From Porogramme epimiltina (taxonomy: Eukaryota; Basidiomycota; Agaricomycetes; Polyporales; Polyporaceae): a stretch of DNA of 37,020 nucleotides. This document shows, piece after piece, positions 1-12,129 of the stretch. Under the pieces are notes generated by a model. The model had not been told where the DNA came from and searched no databases. It was given only the letters and a program-made list of their open reading frames with translations. The DNA lies in assembly GCA_900155495.1 (NCBI GenBank), contig FTLJ01000879.1, positions 1 to 37,020 of the forward strand. The letters run 5' to 3'. The position numbers were made by a program, and so were the translations under genes. Numbering within the stretch: the stretch's first letter is position 1; each line of letters opens with the position of its first letter.

Positions 1-946
1 CGGCACGTCCTACCTCCGCTCAAATCACCATCCCGCCCGCCCCCGCCTCCACCACCGACAGGGCCACGCATTCGTGCTGTCCTGCAACAACGCGTACAGG
101 TCGATGCGGACGGCGATATTGAAATGGACGGGCCTTCTGAGCTTGTGCCAGCCTCGGAACCACCAGCGGCACTGTCCGGACCGGCAATCCAAGAGCGTTC
201 ACCAGCACCCATCCCTTCTCCCGTTCCCGCTGTTACTGCTCCGCCCGAGGTTGCTTCGCCAGCCTCTGTCCCCGCCCCCAAGGCCATCTCGCCCGTCTCT
301 ACCTCCACGACAGTTAGTGTACCCGTTCAGCCGGCAGCACTCAGGGTCCCGCCTACAGGACCGTTTGTGCCTACTAAACCCGACGCAGAGACGGAGCGCA
401 GACCTCCGCTTGTTAAGCGGCGGTCCCGCTCACCGCCGACAGGGCCTCGTCACCATGCCCTCGCTCAGGCTAACCGGGATGCCGCTCATGCTTCTCATTC
501 GGGTCCTTACCTACCGCTGAAACCCGAATGGGGCCGCCGCGGCACGCAGCAGCAGCAGCCCGGGAAGGCTGAGGCCCCATCGCCGCTGTCATCTCAGCCC
601 GAGACCGCTCCCGAACCTCCAGGTTTCATTCCTACTATTCCTCAGTACAAGCCGCCAAAGTCTATCACCGCCGAAATCGAGGTTGAGGTACGTCCTTGCC
701 AACGGCCGGCGCAGCAAGCACTGACAAGTGTCCTCTTCTTGACAGCTCGCCCGGCTCCGTTCACACAGGGTTCACTTGGAACAGGAATACAACACGATCG
801 CGAAGTTGGCGAGAAGAGCGGTAAACGAGCTCACGATCACGGATGTCGACCTCAAGGTCGCAGAGATGCGACGCGCCACGACCTCCTCGCATCTCGAGAA
901 AGCCCGGGCAGGCATGCTCGGGATAGACTTTGCCGAGCAGGTCTGA
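1..946 (+). CDS. 3' part of an unknown Pro/Ser-rich protein (5' truncated by window edge)
   Basis: The frame is open from the first base, so the N-terminus lies outside the window. Two exons are seen, 1-687 and 746-946. They are joined by a 58-nt GT-AG intron (donor GTACGT, acceptor GACAG) in phase 0, and the stop is TGA at 944-946. The long first exon encodes a disordered Pro/Ser/Ala-rich segment with basic patches such as KRRSRSPPTGP. The last exon is different: a charged, probably helical tail of 66 residues containing LARLRSHRVHLEQEYN and ending GIDFAEQV. I do not recognise a domain. The disordered, basic character would suit a nuclear or scaffold protein, but that is only a guess. Confidence is fair that this is coding, because the frame continues cleanly across the intron into a non-low-complexity tail. 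Confidence 0.7.
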
Positions 947-1096
947 GTATTTTGATGGCACACTTGTGCAGGTTTCCAGCTTCTCCCGGACGTATCATGG
1001 GAGAGGATATTAAGACTATAGTAGCATAATACATACATTCCCGTCGTTGACGTTACTCTGTCCCACGTTCGTAGTACGTACGTGTCCACATACCAG

Positions 1097-1625
1097 TCAG
1101 TTCTTCGATATCCGCGTGCACTCGATGTGCGTCCGCGTGGGGTCCATGGGAAGGGCGCAGAAGAAGCCCTGGTCCTATCAATGCGATCCATATGATAGAA
1201 CTTAGCCTTCACAGTGGCCGGGTTCCCAAAGGTGATAGTGGAGACGCACCTGCATCGCCTGGAAGAGCCGTGTGGAGTGCATTTGCATCTATCAGGGGGA
1301 TGTGGCATCATGGCGTTAGCGAACGTGAGCGAACTCGAACAGAAGGTTGGAGGAAAGACGGCGGACCATGATGCACTTCCTGCCCTTTTCTTTTCCTTCC
1401 CTGCAGAGCTCGGACTGGGGCGCGTCGCGCTCGCTGTCAAATGTGTACTGCGAGTTGGGGTCTTCCTGCGGCAAACGGGGAAATGAGTTCGACTGGTATA
1501 TTCATGAAGGATAATAGTAGACGCACAGCAATAAATTCTTTGAGTACCTTCTCCGGTGAGTCGGAGGGTTGGCTTGCTGTGTTATTTTGGGAGAGTCTCC
1601 CCTGGAGTTTCTGAGCGAGAGACAT
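1097..1625 (-). CDS. Small protein of unknown function (about 101 aa, four exons)
   Basis: Proposed exons on the minus strand are 1548-1625, 1325-1465, 1250-1258 and 1097-1174. They are joined by GT-AG introns of 82, 66 and 75 nt, all in phase 0. The product starts MSLAQKLQGRLSQ, has a charged middle with CREGKEKGRKCIM followed by a hydrophobic stretch (SSNLLFEFAH), and ends LPMDPTRTHIECTRISKN. The third exon has only 9 nt (Ala-Met-Gln). Skipping it, by using one 150-nt intron, also keeps the frame. I do not recognise the family. Evidence for a real gene is the protein-like composition in three separate exons and the consistent splice phases. It lies 273 bp downstream of PDX1 on the same strand and converges on the gene at the left edge. 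An upstream exon cannot be excluded. Confidence 0.5.
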
Positions 1626-1898
1626 AGTCGTGATGGTTGGAATTAGAGTACGCGTCGTTGGAAAGCGCTGTGGTGGGGGGTGATGACGTCATAGCTGGCA
1701 GATCACATTCGGGGTCCTGCACGCCTTGTACGGGACTACGACAGCAGTAGCCTGTGAATTCGAATGGATACAACATTGGTGTTACATGTTTTACAGCCTT
1801 CTATCTATCTTGATATCCCCACATCACCGGATGTTGTTCTGCTACAAGCACGATCTAATGGCCGCACATATCTGTAGCGAATTCATCGGTATCTTCCC

Positions 1899-3481
<1,583 letters not shown>

Positions 3482-4441
3482 CGCGAGTGATGGGAGATGG
3501 CAGAGGCTGAGAAAGGTGGGCGCGCAGATGGACGAATGGGTCGAGCGACTGGGCGGGTGTGGCTGGGGCCTTTGTGGCTGAAGAGGGTTTTTGGATGACT
3601 CCCACCAGCTCGCGATAAATGACTCTGGCCCTACGAGCTGGGTGTGTTGTGACGCGACGCGTACCGTGTGGATTTCGGTCTTCCGCGTTCCCGCCTGGTC
3701 CACCCTTGACCCCCGTCTTGGCGCTGTGGGTGACTCGACGTCCACCTTCGAGGTCTTCGAATGCCGTCCATTTGTCCTTCGCGTGCCTCGATGGGCTCTG
3801 CCAGTTCAGGATGGGTGGGCTCGGAGCGCGACGCTTGGAGGCGGGATCGGCGGCGGTCGCGCAGTGACGCAGGGGCAGGTGTCTCCACTCGTCCATATCT
3901 GCGCCTCTCAAGGTACAAGAGGGGTCAGGAGGATCCACCCGTCGGCCCACCTCCCGGTGGTCATGAGGTCCCTCTTCTCCCCCGCACATCTGCTGATAAT
4001 ATTGAGGTTAAATCGTAGATAGACCCAACTTACAATCCGGTATGTCGTGTGCGCTCAGTCCTCGTTTAAACTTGCTCACATGTCGCGGGCTTGATATTAA
4101 CAGAGACATTCGCGGACTGATCCATCCACGCTTTCGCTCCGGCCACCACTTTCGAACACCTTAAATCTGTTCATCCGGCGGTCATGGCACACTCGGTCGC
4201 ACGTCCCCGCCGGGCTCCGAGGAAATAATGGATACCAGTGATTCCCCCGTCGTCCTGGTCGCTCCAAGAGCCACGCGCTCGCGATGCTTCGCAGCGGTCC
4301 GACCACAGCCGTCTCCGTCTCCGTCAGGTCGCGAGGTCAAGTTACTATACCTGCCGATGATGCGCGCGGCCCGCGACATACCTCAAATGGAGGTACAAAA
4401 AGGGAGAGCGAGCGCAGGAGAGAGGATGAACTTCGGACTCG
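3482..4441. promoter_or_regulatory. Divergent intergenic region, PDX1 / GH43 galactanase
   Basis: These 960 bp separate the start codons of two divergent genes and should hold both promoters and 5' UTRs. Several frames stay open because the DNA is GC-rich, but their products are Arg/Pro/Gly-rich, lack any family motif and show no splice continuity. I found no clear TATA box or repeat. A purine-rich run (AGGTACAAAAAGGGAGAGCG) lies about 45-50 bp upstream of the galactanase start. Confidence 0.4.
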
Positions 4442-6637
4442 ATGTTCTCTATGCTCTCCACACTTCTTACCGTCCTCGTCGGCCTGGCCGTTGCCCGTGG
4501 GCAGTCGGTCATCGTTCCCGGAGCGGCGTGGACGGACACGAGCGGCAACTCCCTTCAAGCACATGGTGCTGGGTTAATCAAAGTATGTTCACTAGTGTTC
4601 CTACCTGTCGCTTATCCGTGCTTAGTGTAACAATCACAGGTCGGAAATACTTTCTACTGGGTAGGGGAGGACAAGTCGCACAACAGTGCTTTGTTCAAGG
4701 CCGTTTCGTGCTATAGTGTAGGTGTTCCTTCAATTTGCCTAGCAATGTCTACATGTTCAGGGCTGGTCCATGTAGTCCACCGACCTGGTGAATTGGACGC
4801 GTCACAATGACGCTCTCTCGCCTATTGCGAACACCATGATCTCCACAAGCAACGTGGTGGAACGTCCCAAGGGTGAGAATTTACGTTCATTGTTTAACGT
4901 TTTGTTTCATGACCTCTGTGTCCTGCAGTCATTTTCAACAGCAAGGTGACTCACATCTCACCTTCTTCCCCAAACCGTCTTGCTGACCCAAGGGCTCAAT
5001 ATCCAGAATAATGAATACGTCATGTGGTTCCATTCCGATTCTTCGAAGTATGTTCGGATGTATCGAATATATTGAGAAGTGTTTCTTACTCATCGGCGAC
5101 TCGCAGCTATGGTGCCGCCATGGTCGGAGTAGCTACGGCAAGCTCTCCCTGTGGCCCATACACATATAAGGGGAGTTGGAAACCCCTCGGCGCCGATTCG
5201 CGAGACGAAGGGCTCTTCCAGGACGGTACGTAAATTACTCTCCGTCACACATCGGCGAACACGCTTCTAATCGTACCCCTTAGACGACGGTAAGTTGACA
5301 AATTGTCGGTCCGAGCTCGGACGCTGATTCCAATGCTTCCTCGCCGATCACAGGGTCGGCGTATTTACTATACGCGTCTGACAACAACCAGAACTTCAAG
5401 ATCACACATTTGGATGATGACTACTACAATGTCACAACCGTCGCTAGTCAGCTCAATGGTTAGTCTGAAGTTGTGGTTCTGAAGCACCGCAAGATCTATT
5501 AGATTGACGGCCGCGATCGTTCTAGGTGCAACCCTCGAAGCGCCTGGTATCGTAAAGCGGAACGGCGTAAGCCCCGCTAAGCCGCCGACCTCGCTCCACA
5601 TCTGACATAGATCCAGGTTTACTGGCTCATCGCATCTCACACCAGTGGCTGGGATCCGAACCCGAACAAGGCGTTCCAGGCTACTGTACGTACACGCGCC
5701 GATAAGTTTGCGGCCTATTCATCTGATGCTAACGCCGCACCCTAGTCGCTTGCAGGACCCTGGTCCGCACAGGTTGACATCGCGCCCCAGAGCGTACGTA
5801 CTTACTACTCGCAAAACGCTTACGACCTTCCCCTCGGCTCGAACGCGATCTACATGGGCGACCGCTGGCGCTCTAGCCTCCTCGGGTCGAGCACATACAT
5901 TTGGTATCCTCTCGACTTCTCCAGCGGCTCGCCTCAACTCATCCACGCCGACGTCTGGAGCGTCAACCTTGCCGCTGGTGCGTCCACCCAAAGCATATTT
6001 GTGTTACGCCACCGTGTCCGCTGATACATGTGAGCTTGGTCTAGGAACCTGGTCTGTGGCCTCGGGCACTTCCTATGAAGCGGAAAGCGGTACTATGAGC
6101 GGCTCCTCTCAGCTTTTATCTGACAGCTCCTTCTCTGGCGGCGAGGCTGTGGGTTGGCTCGGTGAGTCTCTATGGTGCCTGAAATACGACGTTCACTGAG
6201 TTGCGTCACAACAAGGCAACGGAGGGAGCGTATCGATCACTGTGCAGGGCAGGGGCACCAACCAATGGGTCGCGCTTTACTTTGCAAACGGCGACTCATC
6301 CTGGAGGAACACGACCGTCAGGTGCGCACCACTTGCTACATTGTCTCTGATGGTATGGATGTGCTTACCATCATTGCAGTGTTAACGGCGGCACGCCCGT
6401 CTGGGTCGACCAGCCCAGCACCGGCGGCGGCCATGTCATCATCAGCGTCCCGGTGCAGCTGCACCTCAACTCGGGCTCGAACAACATCACCTTCAGCGCC
6501 GGCCAGACGAGTGAGTCCCGTCCGCATCAGTTTCGCCCGCGCCCGCCTCCCGCTCACCCGTCCTGCCCGCGCACCTGCCCGCGCGCGATCCGTTCACAGA
6601 CTACGCTGCGGACCTCGACAAGATCATCGTCTACTGA
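4442..6637 (+). CDS. Secreted exo-beta-1,3-galactanase (GH43, CBM35)
   Basis: The enzyme releases galactose units from the beta-1,3-galactan backbone of arabinogalactan proteins outside the cell. Exons: 4442-4582, 4640-4717, 4776-4872, 4929-4945, 5007-5047, 5107-5225, 5284-5289, 5354-5458, 5526-5566, 5617-5685, 5746-5977, 6045-6161, 6216-6321, 6380-6510, 6600-6637; 1338 nt, 445 aa. Residues 1 to about 20 are a signal peptide (MFSMLSTLLTVLVGLAVARG). The GH43 propeller follows to about residue 310, then a CBM35 beginning near SYEAESG and ending NYAADLDKIIVY. The catalytic residues known from the Phanerochaete enzyme are present: Glu102 (VVERPKV), Glu206 (ATLEAPG, general acid) and Gln261 (YYSQNAYDLP, unusual base). 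Exon 7 is only 6 nt. An in-frame Met three codons downstream (4451) could also be the start. The close match to the P. chrysosporium protein supports a wood-decay basidiomycete. Confidence 0.95.
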
Positions 6638-7201
6638 TCCCGCCGCGTGTGCCCCCCCGGTCGCCCTGCCACGCCGCGGGGTTCCCGGGCCTCCCGAGAT
6701 GAACGAACTGCGAACCCTAGTTAAGCCCGTTTGTACCCATCCATCATAACGCCCGCAGGGGCGCGCGAGTCGCCGCCCCACAAATATACGCACCACTACT
6801 GCACAACTGGCCAGCTTCGCGAGCCGTGTGCATGTGAGAGCGCGGAGCCTGTCCGCGCGCACCATTCGCAGGCCGTCACGCGCGCTCTCCCAGCAGCGCG
6901 CGCCGCTCCCGAGTGGCCCGCACCGTCGCGGTCGCCTGTGCGAGGCCGCGCGCTCGCACGCGGTCCGGCGCGCGAGCGTGTCCCGACGCTGCCTGTGCGG
7001 GGCGTGACGCGCGGTGCGCGGGCACTTTGTGATCCTCGCGGCTCTCTGTGCGAGCGGGGCGATAAGCGTGGACCGAGCGCGTTGCGGACTGAATTCACTC
7101 AACTTTCTGGACGTCGCGCGCGTGCCCTACCTAGCGCGCCTCCTGACCGGGACCGCGCGGGAGATCACGCCCTCCGTACATGTGAACTTTCCGGATGGGA
7201 C

Positions 7202-7220
7202 GCGGCGGCGGCGGCGGCGG
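7202..7220. repeat. GCG trinucleotide run
   Basis: Six uninterrupted GCG-type units in the gene-free GC-rich block. A simple microsatellite; no coding frame around it is credible. Confidence 0.7.
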
Positions 7221-8292
7221 TTCGGTTCAACGGCATCCGCAGATATCGTTGTGCGTTCAAAGTTCTTGATTATTGCCCCTTGGGCGGTAGGACGGGCACC
7301 GCCAAGCCCCGTAAGGCCCCCCCTGGGGCATCGAGGAGCGTGTCACGGACGGAGAGAATTTTGTTTAAGGATGGGGGTCCTGGGAGGCACAAAGGGTGCG
7401 CCTTGTTGGATGCATAATAGACTCGACGCGTCGGGGCGTTGCGCCGCCACTCCGCCACCGAGATGGCGCCGGTCGAAACATTTGTGCCTTGCCCCGCATC
7501 TCAGTGTTACATGAGCATCCCCGCTTGATCGTGCGCCCCTCCCGGCAGCGATCGCGAAGCCCGGAAGCCCAGTCTGAAGCCTGAAGTGTATTGGCATTGG
7601 CTGGTGGCCGCGGCGGTGAGACTAGGGACGGAGAGGAAACGTCGTACATAACGCGCGCCGCACGCCACGGCCCGAAGTAATATTTCGGTGGTCATCCCGT
7701 CGGAGGCGGCGGGAGGCTCAAAGTTCGAGCCCACCGCCCCGCGCCCGTTCGAGTCTCAAATGGTGCCAGGTCTAGCCAAAAACTGCTGTGAGATGATGCG
7801 ATGATCATTCGAGCCTAACTAGTCACACGGAACATCGATATCCTGGAACATCTGTGAGAGGGGGGCTCTTGAGTTGGCTCGCGCAGCTGCGCAGGCCCAC
7901 ATTGGCCCTGCGCCACCGTCATATCCCGGTCAGGCGGCGGCGGCGGGGAGGGGCCGGGCGGGACTGAGCAATCGTACGCGATAAGTACGAAAGACCCGCT
8001 TCGTCAACGTTCGTGCGACGACGTCCACCCCCGGGGCGGTCGCCCGAACGACCCGTCTTGCCACCCGGAGCACCGGCGGCGGTTGAGGCTTGCTTGAAGG
8101 CGGATAACCAAAACCCAGGACGCACCGGGGCGCGTGAGCGACGCCGCGCTCAGGTGGGCTTGCATGCGCATCAGGATAAGAAGCGGGCGCAGCACCGCAA
8201 TACGCCCACCGCGCTCACATGTACTACAAGCATCAGCGGTGCGCGGGCGCGAGCTTAATCCAACACGTTACACGCCGCTGGCAACGGCGAAC

Positions 8293-8339
8293 CTTCAAAG
8301 CTTCAAGCTTCAGGCCTCAGGCTTTGAAGCTTCGACCAT
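8293..8339. repeat. Inverted repeat with 9-bp perfect arms
   Basis: CTTCAAAGC at 8293-8301 is the exact reverse complement of GCTTTGAAG at 8331-8339. The spacer contains further AAGCTTCA and AGGCCTCAGG units. The result is a 47-bp imperfect palindrome unlike the surrounding CpG-rich sequence. Confidence 0.6.
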
Positions 8340-8448
8340 TCAAGCCTCGAGCTCCCCCATTCGCGGCCCACACAACAGCGGCGCGACGTACTCCGAGTAC
8401 CACCAGACCCCCCGCGCCCCAAAAGTTGAAGGTGACACAATTGGAATT

Positions 8449-8480
8449 GGGGGGACACGAGAGGACCCTCTCGTGCCCCC
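8449..8480. repeat. GC-rich hairpin (bulged perfect stem)
   Basis: CACGAGAGG (8456-8464) pairs perfectly with CCTCTCGTG (8467-8475). The outer GGGGG and CCCCC tracts continue the stem past one bulged A at 8455. The stem has about 13-14 pairs. The loop is very tight (two bases, four if the innermost pair opens), so a cruciform or RNA hairpin is possible. No function is known. Confidence 0.6.
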
Positions 8481-10432
8481 GCCACACCCGACGTCCCGTG
8501 GCGCGAAGCCCGCGTCCGCGAGACGCGCTTCCCCCGCACCTCGAGGACGCCAGAAGGGTGAAGGTGTGGCACAAACGAGGCCCGCCCGGGGCCGGGGCCG
8601 GGGCCCCCTCGAGTGCCAGAGCAATTGTGCACAACGCATCGATAATGGGCACTATCGTGGAGGATTAGCCCGTGGGGCTGACGAGCCCAAACTCGCGCAC
8701 TCCTTTCTTGGCCACGAACGGCGGCTCGTAGCACGAGCTGAGGAAGCACCGCGCCGGGCCCGGGGAGGGGTGGCGGGTGGCGGGTGGGGAGAGGTGGATG
8801 GGGCCTTGTGCCTGATCTCAGGCCCGCCGCGTCCGTGCGGCTGACGTTGGGTCGGACACGCGTGCCGCACCGTCAGAACTCCGCGAGCTGTAGCTGCAGG
8901 ACGAGGGCAGCCCAAATGCGATCTTGCGGGCCACAGTGCGCGTACTAGTCGAACCGGGTGAACCTCTTGCTCGAAAATTCGAACCCGGCGGGCTCTCGTG
9001 CGCAGCCCGCGCCCGTTGGGGGTGGGACCTGGGTAAACGGCGCGCGAGGCCCGCGTGTGCGCCCTTCGTACTTACTTACTTACGTCGGGTCGGCCGAGGC
9101 GCGGGCTCCCCGAGGAGAAGAAGTACGTACAGGGTAAAAGGGACGGTGCTCAGGACGCACGGGCAGAGAGCGCGGCCAGTGCGCCCGAGACGCCGTTGAT
9201 GCAGATATCTGTAAAGATATACGCCATACATACACATCGTGTGCACGGGTGGGAGAGGCGCGGGCGCGGGTACCTACCTGGCCCTCGAGGACGCATCGGC
9301 GGGCTGTCACGCTGGCTTTCCAGGGCCCCACGCGGGCACGGAAGGTGCTAACTTCTAAGGAACGGCAGCAGCGGCGGCGGGCACTGGGCAGTGGCATGGT
9401 CAGGTCAGGTCCAGCAGCAGATACGTGATCACGTCTGCGGACGATGTGTGGACGCTCAAGATGGCGTTCTGCGCCGTGCGGGCGATCGAAATCGCCGCGC
9501 CGGGAAGGGTGCGCGTGATCGCGCCCCTCTATTACACTTGGCCAGATGCCACCGCCGCCGCACCAAATTGCGCGACGGGCGTCGGGACTCGGGGACGCAC
9601 GGGCGGGCGACGACGGGCCCACACAACTTCAGGCATGTGTCACTAGGTACTGCCTGGCACCTGCGCGGGCTGGGCGGCGGCGTGACGGTGCCAATGCCAT
9701 AAACGCACGCGATTTATGGCCCCCGTTGCGCACGGGAGGGGGGCCGCGGGAGTGACACGCACGCAACCAGCCAACTTATCGTGTGCCCCCGTCCCGCCCG
9801 GCGAGGTGCGATCGAAGCCTCCGGGCCATCCGGGGGCGCAGATGAGCAGATGAGCTAAAGGGTTGACCGCACGGTTGTGTCAGCGGCGCCGTCACGCCCT
9901 TACGGAAGCGCGGAGACGCACACGCCGGGAGACGTGGACAGACGCAGATGTCGAGCGACCGGTGACGGGAATGTATTGAGCGACAGCGACGAACAGCAGC
10001 GGGCGGGCAAAAAAAACAGGAGGAGGGGGGAAAGGCAGGCGCGGGCCCGAAGGTGCGTATATGTACCGCGCGCGAGGCGGGAGGTGCGGGGACCCGGCGC
10101 GCGTAATGGAAATAAGAAGGAGGTGGGGGGGCGGAAAGGAGAAAGACGGGGTGCGCGCGGAGGCACGCGGCGCCCCTCGAGGCGCGACGCGCTGAGGCCG
10201 AGTCGCGCTCGCGTGTCCAGCCCGTCCGAGCATCCCGAGTCCCGATGTCGGTTGTCGTCCTCGCAGCGTCCCCCGACGGTGCACGTCCGCGTCCGATCCC
10301 GAGCGGTGAACAATCTCTATAAACCCGACGGTGAGCGGCTGCGACGCGCGCCCCCGACCGTGACTGACGCGCAGCGCGTGAGCCCGGTGCGAGGTCGCGT
10401 GCCGCGCGCGCGGGGAGCGTGCGCAAGGGCGC

Positions 10433-11303
10433 TCAGAAGCCGCGCTGGACGAGCCAGCGGACGACGTCGTTCTTCCAGCGCCCGCCGGTGAGAATGAGGT
10501 GCCTGTTGTTGTTCGCCTGGACGGCGAGCCGCTTCGCCTCGTTGGAGCCCTTCGGGAAGAGGGTGCGCGCGAGGTCGTCCGCGAGCGCCTGTGGGCGTGA
10601 GGGTTGGTGGGCGATCGCGTGCGCGTGATCGACGCGACGAGCCGGGGTATCCGCGCGGGGGTGCGTGTGGAAGCGTTTGAACGTTTGGAGGGACGAAGTG
10701 CGTTTCGAAGGCGAAGGCGAATGCGAAGGAGAAGGCGGCAGGGCCAGGGGGAGGAGGGAACAGACGCGTCAGAACGGTGCGTGATCGCACGCGTGCGGGG
10801 CGCACGGCCACGCGCCGGGCAGCGATGGGGCGGGGGACGCGTGAAATCCGGATGGACGGGTGTAATGGGCGTGTATCATGGGCGCGGGGGCGGGGCGCAG
10901 GAAGGTTTGGACGGAGATGCGCGCGGACAGGGAGTGGGATGGGGCCGCGGGCGACAACGAGATTGAGGGGGGGGGTGACATGAAAGGGTTTTGCATTGAA
11001 AAGATGAGGCGGTCAGTACTGGCGACGGCGTGCGACAAGTATCAGAGAAGGCCGTACATCTGCGTTGCCCTCGACGTTGCGGATCAGGACCTGGTAACGG
11101 GTGCCACCGTTGCGGATGTCGGTGTAGACGGGGATGGAGCCTTTTGTGTTGCGGCGGACGAAATAAGGGAGGGGGGGAGACGCGGTGGTGGCAGCGTGGG
11201 CGGGGGCGGTGGTGAGGTCGGCGGGGGCGAGGGCGACCTGGGGGGAGTAGAGACGGGTGTGGCGGGCAGCGCGAGCGGCCGGGCGGAAGAGCGAGTGGAA
11301 CAT
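10433..11303 (-). CDS. IMG2: Mitochondrial large ribosomal subunit protein mL49 (IMG2 family)
   Basis: A structural protein of the mitochondrial ribosome large subunit. Two exons on the minus strand, 11058-11303 and 10433-10588, join in phase 0 to give 402 nt (133 aa), the usual size for fungal members. The N-terminus MFHSLFRPAARAARHTRLYS is a basic, Ser/Arg-rich mitochondrial targeting sequence. The family core follows: YFVRRNTKGSIPVYTDIRNG, GTRYQVLIRNVEG, and after the splice ALADDLARTLFP. The end is GGRWKNDVVRWLVQRGF, the typical mL49 C-terminus. The single intron (10589-11057) is 469 nt, eight times longer than most introns in the window, yet no protein segment is missing. Codon use is strongly GC-biased, as expected from the local composition. 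Confidence 0.92.
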
Positions 11304-12129
11304 GGCGGAATGGTTTTGGGCTGGGGCAGATGATCAGGGGCTGGTGGGAGAGGTGGGCTGGGCTGGGAGAGAAGCCGAGCCGGTGAATGGGGGCAGCGTG
11401 GGGAGATGACGCGGGCTCGGGCGATTAGTGGCAGGCGGCGGAGAGAGCGAGAGTGAGTGAGAGCGAGGGCGAGTGGCAAGAAGGCGTGGTGGCAGAGACC
11501 GAGGGCGCGGCCGGAAAATGAGCCGAAGATGGCCAACGCCAACCACGCCGCGAACCACACCAGGTCACACTCCAGCCGACGCGGGCAAAACAGCGCCCCG
11601 CCCGGGTCCTCTGTCCACACGCAATATTATTATTGCAATCACCCCGGCGAGTGTCAGCTCTGTGTCAGCCCACGACTCGGACGCTCCCTCGGCGGACGCA
11701 TCACTTTTCAGTGTTTGAGCCGGTGCGCTGCGACGGCTGCGCTTTATCTGCTTCCACAGACGCCTGCGCGGGGCTGCCTGGGCTGAGGCGGGGGACCCCA
11801 TCGCTGCCGGGGCTGCTGAGGGCTGCTGGGGCCCACTGGCCGTGTTGGACGAGCATTCTCTGGGCGAGGTGCTGAGGGGCGCGCTTGGGGCTTAGCCGAG
11901 GAGAGTATGGCAGGCAGGAGCTCGGGTGACAGAAGGCGTGACAGAGGCGCCGAGAAGACGATCTGCATCTGGGCCGTCCATCTCATCTCGTCCTATGTCT
12001 CGTTCCTTTCTCCCGGCTCGGCGCCCTCGCTCCTCCTGTCCTAGCTACCGCCCCGTTTCAATTTATAACTTATCCGATGCCTCCTTATAGCCCCGCCCTC
12101 CCTCCAACCTCCCTCTTCTCCCTCCCGCC
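11304..12129. promoter_or_regulatory. Divergent intergenic region, mL49 / unknown gene
   Basis: These 826 bp separate two divergent start codons. The left part is purine-rich on the + strand (GAGAGCGAGAGTGAGTGAGA near 11444-11463). The right part ends in pyrimidine-rich sequence just before the rightward gene. TATAA at 12064-12068 lies about 62 bp upstream of the ATG at 12130 and is the best core-promoter candidate. Confidence 0.45.
12064..12068 (+). promoter_or_regulatory. Probable TATA box of the unknown gene at 12130
   Basis: TATAA inside CAATTTATAACTT, an AT-rich island in otherwise GC-rich DNA, about 62 bp before the ATG. The position and local contrast support it; no transcript data are available. 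Confidence 0.45.

Larger units (their letters stand above)
6638..10432. other. GC-rich block with no convincing gene
   Basis: About 3.8 kb between the galactanase stop and the 3' end of the mL49 gene. Frames are long here only because stop codons are rare in such GC- and CpG-rich DNA. Their products are Arg/Ala/Pro/Gly-rich in all frames, with no family motif and no splice-phase continuity. I read both strands and found no tRNA. The block holds a GCG run (7202-7220), a clustered AGCTTC/GAAGCTT inverted repeat (8293-8339) and a strong hairpin (8449-8480), listed separately. It could hold a non-coding RNA or long UTRs, but nothing in the sequence proves it. Confidence 0.5.

Noticed and set aside
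8134..8844. 236-codon plus-strand frame in the first GC-rich block
   Set aside because: Overlaps several frames of similar length; runs through the palindrome and hairpin; no recognisable domain.
7716..8990. TTCGA-containing segments (7720, 7750 and 8979) as possible tRNA T-arms
   Set aside because: No flanking T-stem, no anticodon arm and no A box at the right distance.
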